The notes under the pieces were generated by a model. That model was not told the origin of the DNA and did no database searches. It was given only the letters and a program-made list of their open reading frames with translations. Shown piece after piece: positions 1 through 5,501 of a DNA stretch of 10,229 nt; the stretch's first letter is position 1; every line of letters starts with the position of its first letter. Location: assembly GCA_018715885.1 (NCBI GenBank), contig DVKT01000068.1, forward strand, positions 1-10,229, read 5' to 3'. This DNA is from Caccoplasma intestinavium. GTDB lineage: Bacteria > Bacteroidota > Bacteroidia > Bacteroidales > UBA11471. The position numbers were made by a program, and so were the translations under genes.

Positions 1-70
1 GAAAAACGGGACTCGAACCCGCGACCCTAACCTTGGCAAGGTTATGCTCTACCAACTGAGCTATTTTCGC
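1..70 (-). tRNA. tRNA-Gly(GCC), 3' end cut by window edge
   Basis: Read on the minus strand this is a standard cloverleaf. The acceptor 5' strand is GCGAAAA, the D arm reads TAGCTCAGTTGGTAGAGCA, and the anticodon stem TAACC/GGTTA encloses the loop TTGCCAA, giving anticodon GCC (glycine). The T arm is GCGGG/CCCGT around loop TTCGAGT. The acceptor 3' strand shows only TTTTC; the last two paired bases (expected GC), the discriminator and any CCA lie beyond position 1. Every arm that can be checked pairs, with one G-U at the base of the T stem, so it looks intact apart from the window cut. It has its own promoter at 82-113. Confidence 0.95.
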
Positions 71-81
71 GTTTGCGGTTG

Positions 82-113
82 CAAATATACGGCGATTGTT
101 TGATTTGTACAAA
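82..113 (-). promoter_or_regulatory. Bacteroidetes-type promoter of tRNA-Gly
   Basis: On the minus strand a TTTG at 113-110 is followed by 20 nt and then TATATTTG at 89-82. This matches the Bacteroidetes primary sigma consensus (TTTG, 19-21 nt, TAnnTTTG) exactly. The expected transcription start falls a few bases upstream of the tRNA 5' end at 70, so the tRNA does not depend on read-through from folE. Confidence 0.75.
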
Positions 114-134
114 TAGTTAGAGGCTTTTTTCTTC

Positions 135-161
135 AAAAAAATTCAAGTCATTTGTAAATGA
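135..161 (-). terminator. weak intrinsic terminator candidate after folE
   Basis: Six bases past the folE stop on the minus strand, the inverted repeat TCATTT/AAATGA (148-161) has a two-base centre, so the real loop would open to 4 nt with a 5-bp stem. A run of seven T follows at 141-135 after a short gap. The stem is AT-rich and therefore weak. It sits in the right place, between the folE operon and the tRNA promoter, but partial read-through is plausible. Confidence 0.3.
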
Positions 162-166
162 ACGAT

Positions 167-766
167 TTACCGACGACCTATCATCGAGAAAAATTCTTCC
201 CGTCTCGCCCAATCTTCAAAGACCCCCGTATAAGAACTGGTCGTCGTTACCGCACCCTGCTTCTCCACACCCCGCATTTGCATACACAAATGGCGGGATT
301 CGATTACAACAATAACGCCCTGCGCATCGAGCGATGCCTGCAAGCTCTCGCATATCTCGGCCGTAAGCCGCTCCTGCAACTGCAACCGACGTGCAAAGGC
401 ATCGACCAGACGAGCCAATTTACTGAGGCCGGTTACACGGCCATTCGGTATATACCCGATATGGGCTTTCCCGAAAAATGGCAATATATGATGCTCGCAA
501 AACGAATAAAACTCAATATCCTTCACAACGACCATTTGTCCCCGCGAACCGTATTCTTCTTCAAACAAAGCCGACTTGATAATCGTGTCGGGCGATTTCC
601 TGTAACCCGATGTAAGCGCCAACATGGCCTTAGCTGCCCTCATCGGGGTTTTCAGCAAGCCCTCGCGGTCGGGATTTTCTCCCAGAATTTCGAGTATGGC
701 TTTATAATGTCCGGCCAACAGCTCTACCCGTTGGTCGTCCGAAAGATTCTGTATACTGTCAGACAT
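167..766 (-). CDS. folE: GTP cyclohydrolase I
   Basis: FolE converts GTP to 7,8-dihydroneopterin triphosphate, the first step of tetrahydrofolate synthesis (and of related pterins), in the cytosol as a zinc enzyme. The 199-residue product has the usual FolE length. The zinc ligands expected from the E. coli enzyme are present: Cys90 and His93 in SFCEHHILPFFGK, and Cys161 in SRHLCMQMRGV. The substrate-pocket stretch GYIPNGRVTGLSKLARLVD (104-122) and the C-terminal FFSMIGRR are also typical. The ATG at 766-764 is chosen because it begins just 4 nt after the stop of the SPOR gene, and the N-terminus aligns with the family's helical start. It is the last gene of the five-gene minus-strand operon. 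The nearby SPOR and tpiA genes are not folate genes, so the link is positional rather than functional. Confidence 0.97.
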   Translation of the reverse strand: MSDSIQNLSDDQRVELLAGHYKAILEILGENPDREGLLKTPMRAAKAMLALTSGYRKSPDTIIKSALFEEEYGSRGQMVVVKDIEFYSFCEHHILPFFGKAHIGYIPNGRVTGLSKLARLVDAFARRLQLQERLTAEICESLQASLDAQGVIVVIESRHLCMQMRGVEKQGAVTTTSSYTGVFEDWARREEFFSMIGRR

Positions 767-770
767 GACC

Positions 771-1256
771 TTATTCTTTATACAACGGCAATACGATCTC
801 GTCCTTGACGATACGCATCTCGACCGAATATTTTGGAAATTTTTTCTTCAAGACCTGCATCTGCGCATTGGCCTCTTCGTAAGTGCGGTAGTCGCCCACA
901 CGCAGACGCCAAAACGGAGAAAGATAAGTTACATAAATCGGTATCTCGGGCATATCCCCGGCAACAACGTCCGAACGTAATTCGGCTTCTTCCCGGGAAT
1001 TGCGTTTATTATCGGAGAAAAGCTGTATCCGATATCCTTGCGTAGCGATATTTCCCTCTTTATCGATTTTCTGTGTACCGCTGTTACGGGAAAGACGCAC
1101 ATCAAGTACCGAATCTTGATGCAGTACCACCCGAGCGCCGTTCATCGAACGGTTCAACGACTGCACAATCGTCGTATCTGCACTATAAGACTGGGCAGCC
1201 GCCGGGAGGGCACAACTCAAAACGAGAGAAAAAAGAAGAAGCGTTTTTTTCAACAT
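771..1256 (-). CDS. secreted SPOR-domain protein
   Basis: A 161-residue exported protein. The N-terminus MLKKTLLLFSLVLSCALPAAA is a classic Sec signal peptide, with probable cleavage after Ala21. Residues about 74-151 form a SPOR domain, beginning GYRIQLFS, with the characteristic PFWRLRVGDYRTYEEA at 114-129. SPOR domains bind denuded peptidoglycan glycan strands at division sites, so a periplasmic cell-wall role is likely; the exact partner is unknown. The reading frame runs open upstream to 1469, but that extra stretch lies antiphase over the tpiA 3' end, is rich in Arg/Cys/Trp and lacks family character. The ATG at 1256, directly before the signal peptide, is therefore the start. No Shine-Dalgarno is visible. 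It lies 74 nt downstream of tpiA, after a hairpin, and 4 nt upstream of folE. Confidence 0.88.
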   Translation of the reverse strand: MLKKTLLLFSLVLSCALPAAAQSYSADTTIVQSLNRSMNGARVVLHQDSVLDVRLSRNSGTQKIDKEGNIATQGYRIQLFSDNKRNSREEAELRSDVVAGDMPEIPIYVTYLSPFWRLRVGDYRTYEEANAQMQVLKKKFPKYSVEMRIVKDEIVLPLYKE

Positions 1257-1282
1257 AAGGGGTAACGGTGATAAAAGAGGGA

Positions 1283-1310
1283 AATCGGACGATTTTGTAA
1301 CCGTCCGATT
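1283..1310. repeat. intercistronic 9-bp hairpin between tpiA and SPOR gene
   Basis: AATCGGACG at 1283-1291 and CGTCCGATT at 1302-1310 are perfect inverted repeats around a 10-nt loop. In the minus-strand mRNA the stem lies 20 nt after the tpiA stop. The 3' arm is followed by TCCCTCTTTTAT, a poor U-tract, so it could be a weak attenuator, an RNA-processing site or a 3' stabiliser for tpiA mRNA. It would reduce or uncouple SPOR/folE expression relative to tpiA. Confidence 0.5.
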
Positions 1311-1330
1311 CTCTCCGGTTTTTATATGGC

Positions 1331-2086
1331 TTAAAATGCTTCGATAATGCCCATGAACGAATCTACTTCGAGTGCGGCACCACCTATCAAACCACCGTCT
1401 ACATCGGGGTTTGCAAACAGTTCTTTGGCATTGGAGGGCTTGCAGCTTCCGCCATAGAGTATGGAGCAATTTTCGGCTACTTCTTTGCCGTATTTATCGG
1501 CAAGGGTTTTACGGATAAACGCGTGCATTTCCTGAGCTTGGGCAGCCGTAGCGGTCTTGCCGGTACCGATAGCCCATACGGGTTCGTAAGCAAGAATGAT
1601 TTTTCCGAAATCTTCGGCCGATAAATTGAACAGAGATTCTTCGATTTGTGCTTTTACGACATCGAAATGTTTACCGGCTTCGCGTTCTTCGAGAACTTCG
1701 CCGATACAGAATATCGGGGTGAGATTATTAGCCAAAGCCAAGAGAACTTTTTCTTTGAGTATCTCGGGTGTCTCATGGTAATAAGCACGACGCTCGGAGT
1801 GGCCCAAAATCACATATTCCGCACCGGTAGAGGCAACCATAGCGGCCGAAACCTCTCCGGTATAGGCACCCGAAGCCTTGTCGGCACAGTTTTCCGCAGC
1901 AACACCGATTTTTTTCGTATCGATAGCCTGAGCCACCGACGCAAGATGTATGAACGGCGTACCGATAATCACATCGCAATTTACTTTTTTACCAGCCAAA
2001 GCGGCTTCAATACCTTTTGCCAATGTCAAACCTTCTTGCAGGGTCTTATTCATTTTCCAGTTCCCTGCCACAATGTTTTTTCTCAT
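1331..2086 (-). CDS. tpiA: triose-phosphate isomerase
   Basis: TpiA interconverts dihydroxyacetone phosphate and glyceraldehyde 3-phosphate in glycolysis and gluconeogenesis, as a cytosolic TIM barrel. The 251-residue length is normal. Catalytic and binding residues are all present: Asn9 and Lys11 in AGNWKMNK, His96 in ILGHSERR, and Glu168 in AYEPVWAIGTGKTA, where the mobile loop 6 also lies. The phosphate-binding ends YGGSCKPSNA (211-220) and GGLIGGAALE (231-240) complete the barrel. The ATG at 2086 gives MRKNIVAGNWKMN, the standard family start. It begins 15 nt after the DoxX-like gene's stop, so it is co-transcribed; no separate promoter motif was found in the short gap. A hairpin follows its stop. 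Confidence 0.98.
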   Translation of the reverse strand: MRKNIVAGNWKMNKTLQEGLTLAKGIEAALAGKKVNCDVIIGTPFIHLASVAQAIDTKKIGVAAENCADKASGAYTGEVSAAMVASTGAEYVILGHSERRAYYHETPEILKEKVLLALANNLTPIFCIGEVLEEREAGKHFDVVKAQIEESLFNLSAEDFGKIILAYEPVWAIGTGKTATAAQAQEMHAFIRKTLADKYGKEVAENCSILYGGSCKPSNAKELFANPDVDGGLIGGAALEVDSFMGIIEAF

Positions 2087-2101
2087 AATGATTCTAAGTT
2101 A

Positions 2102-3448
2102 TTATAATTGGTTCTCTTCTTTATTTTTATGATTTTTTTCCATGACGGCTTCTCTTATTTTCCGCAACCGGGCGACACGGCGCACCCTCGCCTGCACGAC
2201 ATAGGCTTCGACAGTCTTCGAGGTAAGCAGCAACAGCAACATCGGCACGAAAAATACCACCAATACCGTCAATAGCGGACGCCGAAATGTGTATGGCCTG
2301 AGCTGGCCGAAAGGCAATTCGTCGAGCGGGGCATTCAACTCGGCTTCTTCGGGCAAATGCACCGGACGCACTTTTTGCACGATAACGCCATCATGCAACA
2401 GAACAATGCCGGGATTTCCCCGTACAATCGTCTGTATGGTCGATGCGTCCATCGAATAAAAGGGGTAATCGGCTCCCGTGTTGTCCTGCCATTCGGCGAT
2501 CTCCTCGGGCGAGGAAGCCGTAAGGCAATAGAGGTTATACCCGTACTCCTGCGTATAATCGTAAAGCTCGTCGATTTTATCGATGACACTGCTTTCGGCC
2601 GCACTGAGAGAGGGGGATAAAATCAAGAACGTATAATTCGGATCGGAAAGTATCGCCTCGGTAATATCATCTTCGCCGTCATAAACTACAAAATTCTGAA
2701 TACTGTGTACCGACGGCGCGGGAGCATCTATGCGCTCGACAAAATGCCAAGCCGTATCCGACGGAAGTTCGTCTACGGTAAACTCGGCGCGAACATCGCC
2801 ATTCCGGAATACATATCGCGGCTCGTCGAACGTTTCGAACGAAATGGCCTCTTCTATATTCGTACCCAACTTATACGGACGGAAATCGAATACCGGCTGG
2901 AAATAATAAGCATACAATGACATTCCTACGGCAAAAAGCACGACAAAATATACCGTCAACGACTGAATTTCTTTATGATACACTCCCCTGAGACGATGAT
3001 TGCAGCGAAGAAGGAAAACCGTCAACAACAGTAAAACGACATTTTTGGAGAACGACTGCCAATGGGTAAGATACACGGCTTCGCCGAAACAACCGCAATC
3101 GCTGATCGGATCGGCAAGCGCCAAATACAATGTAAGCGGCGTCATGACAAGCATCGTGAGAAATAGCAAGATCGACGTTACCCGTCGGTAAGAGCCGAAA
3201 AGCGTATTCACGCCCAACACCAATTCATACACGCCTATGCACATAGCCAGAAAAAGAGATATGGGCATTATGTAATCGAGCTCGAACGCCGACAAATACT
3301 CTCGTATCTTCAACGACGTACCCATAGGATCGACCGACTTGACAAATCCCGAAAAGACAAATGTCGCACCGACAACCAACCGTGCCAATACGACAAACGT
3401 CGGCTGTATGTTCCGCAGCCACAGAGTACGTACCGATCTATTCACCAT
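2102..3448 (-). CDS. DoxX/MauE-like membrane protein with C-terminal thioredoxin-like domain
   Basis: A 448-residue inner-membrane protein of unproven function. Four hydrophobic segments in the N-terminal half (about residues 17-37, 60-83, 90-112 and 136-147, with another at 163-183) resemble the DoxX/MauE fold. The motif DPISDCGCFG (113-122) carries Cys118 and Cys120, the CxC typical of MauE-type proteins that handle thiol redox chemistry. Residues about 190-385 are extracytoplasmic in my reading. Part of this region (about 250-360, ending NPGIVLLHDG) resembles a thioredoxin fold, but the usual CxxC position reads SAAES, so it would be redox-inactive. A last membrane segment (391-409) precedes a basic cytoplasmic tail. 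The ATG at 3448 overlaps the end of the DUF1599 gene by 11 nt, implying translational coupling; tpiA follows after 15 nt. Family assignment is firm for the N-terminal part and tentative for the C-terminal domain. Confidence 0.8.
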   Translation of the reverse strand: MVNRSVRTLWLRNIQPTFVVLARLVVGATFVFSGFVKSVDPMGTSLKIREYLSAFELDYIMPISLFLAMCIGVYELVLGVNTLFGSYRRVTSILLFLTMLVMTPLTLYLALADPISDCGCFGEAVYLTHWQSFSKNVVLLLLTVFLLRCNHRLRGVYHKEIQSLTVYFVVLFAVGMSLYAYYFQPVFDFRPYKLGTNIEEAISFETFDEPRYVFRNGDVRAEFTVDELPSDTAWHFVERIDAPAPSVHSIQNFVVYDGEDDITEAILSDPNYTFLILSPSLSAAESSVIDKIDELYDYTQEYGYNLYCLTASSPEEIAEWQDNTGADYPFYSMDASTIQTIVRGNPGIVLLHDGVIVQKVRPVHLPEEAELNAPLDELPFGQLRPYTFRRPLLTVLVVFFVPMLLLLLTSKTVEAYVVQARVRRVARLRKIREAVMEKNHKNKEENQL

Positions 3449-3980
3449 ATTCGATCTTTATCAATCCGAAAAGAGAATAATTGATCATATCCATATAATT
3501 GGCATCTACGCCTTCCGAAACTTGCGTAACGCCCTCATGATTCTCGATTTGTTTGGTCCGGCATATTTTCATGAGAATCAAATCGGTATATGACGAGGGA
3601 CGCATACCTCGCCACGCTTCGTCATAATCGTGATTCTTGGCATACATGAGATTTTTGGTTACCGTCATATATTTGTCGTACAGTTCGAGGGCTTTTTCAT
3701 TGGTTATATCTACACGGTCGGCATATCCCAGTTCGAGCTGGATAAGAGCTATGATACCATAGTTGACAATACCGATGATTTCGGATCGTATTCCCTCGTC
3801 GATCATCGACGAGCCTTTTTCCTCGATACTCCGTATGCGTTTAGCTTTGATATATATCTGGTCGGTCAGCGACGAAGGACGCATGATACGCCACGACGCA
3901 CCGTAATCTTCGAGTTTGCGGGAAAAGAGATCCCGGCAGATAGAAATAACTTTCTCAAATTGTGCGACAGTATCGGACAT
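3438..3980 (-). CDS. DUF1599 protein with internal duplication
   Basis: A 180-residue soluble protein matching the DUF1599 family as I remember it (also called nucleotide modification associated domain 1). Its biochemical function is not established. It is built from two copies of one unit: residues 25-54 (DYGASWRIMRPSSLTDQI and on) and 118-147 (DYDEAWRGMRPSSYTDLI and on), followed in each by a helix, SEIIGIVNYGIIALIQLELG (66-85) and ANYMDMINYSLFGLIKIEYG (160-179). The spacing between copies is a constant 93-94 residues. There is no signal peptide or membrane segment. The ATG at 3980 is preferred over one at 4004 because MSDTVAQFEKVI begins the first helix and the upstream ATG sits almost on the -7 promoter element. 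It is first in the five-gene operon and overlaps the next gene by 11 nt. Confidence 0.85.
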   Translation of the reverse strand: MSDTVAQFEKVISICRDLFSRKLEDYGASWRIMRPSSLTDQIYIKAKRIRSIEEKGSSMIDEGIRSEIIGIVNYGIIALIQLELGYADRVDITNEKALELYDKYMTVTKNLMYAKNHDYDEAWRGMRPSSYTDLILMKICRTKQIENHEGVTQVSEGVDANYMDMINYSLFGLIKIEYGE

Positions 3981-4001
3981 AAGCGTTGCTTTTTTCTCCC
4001 G

Positions 4002-4033
4002 CAAAGGTAAATATAATAAGTGAAACAGTGAAA
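4002..4033 (-). promoter_or_regulatory. Bacteroidetes-type promoter of the DUF1599-tpiA-folE operon
   Basis: On the minus strand TTTC at 4033-4030 is followed by 20 nt and TACCTTTG at 4009-4002, a full -7 match with a one-base miss in the -33 box. The predicted start of transcription, near 3995, gives a leader of about 15 nt before the DUF1599 ATG at 3980. It is the only promoter-like site I found for the five-gene unit. Its -33 side reaches to within two bases of the GT4 gene's stop at 4035. Confidence 0.65.
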
Positions 4034-4034
4034 T

Positions 4035-5324
4035 TTAAGAGGGCTTTGATTTTTCACATGTTCCACGCTTCTCGATTTCGTTGCGGTAAAGAGCGATATA
4101 GCGGCCGGCCACAACATCGGGAGCGTAAGCCGAAAGCACTTTTTCCCGGGCTTCGTGCGAAAAGACCCTGTGGTCGACGTCATATAACAAGGTATAAATA
4201 CCGTGCGCAAAGTCTTGCGCCGACTTATATCGTGCCACATAACCATCGACGTCATGGTCGATCATTTCGGGTATCCCACCCGTATCGAATCCCACACAAG
4301 GAGTACCGCAAGCCATCGCCTCCATGATCGTATTGGGCAGATTATCTTCGAGCGAGGGTATGACAAAGACGTCGGCCGCATTATATATATCCACCATGCG
4401 GGTTTCGTCTTCGACATATCCGGTAGAGTAAACGGCAAGCGGCAAACGGTCTTCGAGTTCTTGCGAACATTTACCCATTACCACAACAGCCAATTTTTCT
4501 TTTATATCGAGATATTTTTCGAGGAGAATCCGGCAGGCTTCCACCAGATAATCAAAGCCTTTCCGTTCATCGGATATTTTCACAGAGCCGAAAAGCAGCA
4601 GTTTTTTATCCAGCGGGAAACCGCATCTCCGGCGGGCTTCATCTTTATCGCCCGGCTTGAAAAACGCCACATCGATGGGATTGGGAATGCTGGTTACATG
4701 CTGCCCGACACAAAGGGCGCTGCGGCAGGCCTCTGTTCCCAACCAGCGGCTGCACGAGACGAACGTTATATGCCGGCCGCGATAAAGTTTTTCTTTCCGT
4801 CGAAAAATTTTTCGGGACAAATCGCGACTGCTCCCTCCACCCCAAAGGTAAGGACAGTCGTGGCAAACGTCGTGAAAATGTATGCAACGGGACGGATAAT
4901 GGCAAATCCCAGTACACGGCCACAAATCATGCAACGTCCAGACAACTGGCTTTCCCGAATCGAGAACCCTCCGAATATCCCGAAGCGAAAGCATTCCTTG
5001 ATTTATCCAATGTAAATGTATCACATCGGCCTGCTTAAACTCGGGCGTACTTGTAATATCTACTCCCGCATTGGCTATATCGACCGCAAAAAGGTGATGT
5101 TTCCTAAAACGGTTTGCCGCCCACACGACTATGCGTTCCCATAAAAAACGCCACTGCATGAGAAAACGGTTTCCTACGGCTACGACATCGGAGTTACCGG
5201 AGCTCTTATCCCGAACCAACATCTTTACCTCGACACCGTTTTTTTGAAGTGCAACCATCAACCGGCCGGCGGCAACAGCCGCCCCTCCGGTGCGTTCCGA
5301 TGTATTGACAAGCAGTACCCTCAT
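4035..5324 (-). CDS. GT4-family glycosyltransferase (WcaC-like)
   Basis: A 429-residue GT-B retaining glycosyltransferase, expected to add one sugar from a nucleotide-sugar donor to a lipid-linked glycan at the inner face of the membrane. The N-terminal domain starts with MRVLLVNTSERTGGAAVAA and has DVIHLHW at 100-106. The C-terminal domain has the donor-binding DERKGFDYL (252-260) and PSLEDNLPNTIMEAMACG (323-340), where Asp327 and Glu335 occupy the E-x7-E positions. Cysteines 137, 141, 147, 154 and 157 follow TLHDLWP, a cluster typical of WcaC-like members. The ATG at 5324 is chosen because the extra upstream codons back to 5387 would cover the promoter. GGAGGA lies immediately before the ATG, too close for ideal ribosome binding. 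Donor and acceptor cannot be told from sequence; the neighbouring wecBC supports a surface-polysaccharide role. Confidence 0.9.
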   Translation of the reverse strand: MRVLLVNTSERTGGAAVAAGRLMVALQKNGVEVKMLVRDKSSGNSDVVAVGNRFLMQWRFLWERIVVWAANRFRKHHLFAVDIANAGVDITSTPEFKQADVIHLHWINQGMLSLRDIRRVLDSGKPVVWTLHDLWPCTGICHYPSRCIHFHDVCHDCPYLWGGGSSRDLSRKIFRRKEKLYRGRHITFVSCSRWLGTEACRSALCVGQHVTSIPNPIDVAFFKPGDKDEARRRCGFPLDKKLLLFGSVKISDERKGFDYLVEACRILLEKYLDIKEKLAVVVMGKCSQELEDRLPLAVYSTGYVEDETRMVDIYNAADVFVIPSLEDNLPNTIMEAMACGTPCVGFDTGGIPEMIDHDVDGYVARYKSAQDFAHGIYTLLYDVDHRVFSHEAREKVLSAYAPDVVAGRYIALYRNEIEKRGTCEKSKPS

Positions 5325-5345
5325 TCCTCCTATAATTTTATACGG

Positions 5346-5353
5346 CAAAAATA
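5346..5353 (-). promoter_or_regulatory. -7 element of the GT4 gene promoter
   Basis: Minus-strand TATTTTTG at 5353-5346 fits TAnnTTTG and lies 21 nt upstream of the GT4 ATG, giving a leader of roughly 15 nt. No clean TTTG sits 19-21 nt further upstream (the nearest, at 5382-5379, is 25 nt away), so the -33 box is weak or displaced. The site lies 44 bp from the plus-strand -7 element of wecC. Confidence 0.5.
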
Positions 5354-5374
5354 CCTTTTTTTCCCTATGAAAAA

Positions 5375-5405
5375 GTTCCAAAATCATATTTTATTTGTAA
5401 TTTTG
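5375..5405 (+). promoter_or_regulatory. promoter of wecC-wecB
   Basis: TAATTTTG at 5398-5405 is a full -7 match. The -33 region is only a partial match (GTTC at 5375-5378, 19 nt upstream). Transcription would start near 5412, leaving a leader of about 90 nt before the wecC ATG. That leader is long compared with the roughly 15-nt leaders predicted for other units here, and it contains the hairpin at 5429-5450. Confidence 0.5.
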
Positions 5406-5428
5406 CACCATTTTATTGGACGGCGCTA

Positions 5429-5450
5429 TGTGCGAAGACTCACTCGCACA
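5429..5450 (+). repeat. 7-bp hairpin in the wecC leader
   Basis: TGTGCGA at 5429-5435 and TCGCACA at 5444-5450 are perfect inverted repeats around an 8-nt loop. The stem starts about 17 nt after the predicted transcription start and ends 51 nt before the wecC ATG. It is not followed by a T-run, so it is not a standard terminator. It may be a protein-binding palindrome or a leader RNA structure. Confidence 0.45.
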
Positions 5451-5501
5451 GGTAAAGTATTCCGCCACGCACACAAAATACAAAGACATCAGCATTCAAA
5501 A

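Noticed and set aside
158..808. 216-codon plus-strand ORF opposite folE
   Set aside because: It is the complement of a clear folE with all zinc ligands; the translated product has no family character.
1257..1469. Upstream extension of the SPOR gene to a 232-residue protein
   Set aside because: The extension overlaps the tpiA 3' end in another frame, is Arg/Cys/Trp-rich, and would bury a perfect signal peptide in the middle of the protein.
3981..4004. Earlier ATG for the DUF1599 gene at 4004
   Set aside because: It would begin almost on the -7 promoter element and upstream of the predicted transcript start; the ATG at 3980 fits the family start.
4203..5015. 270-codon plus-strand ORF opposite the GT4 gene
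   Set aside because: It is an antisense shadow of a glycosyltransferase with complete GT4 motifs; no recognisable domain.
5429..5450. Invertible (phase-variable) promoter flanked by inverted repeats
   Set aside because: The repeats are 8 nt apart, so no promoter fits between them; a hairpin or operator is the only sensible reading.
5244..5501. N-terminal extension of WecC, including an ATG at 5367
   Set aside because: These starts lie within the GT4 gene or upstream of the wecC promoter; MKKVIFLGLGYIG at 5502 is the normal family start.
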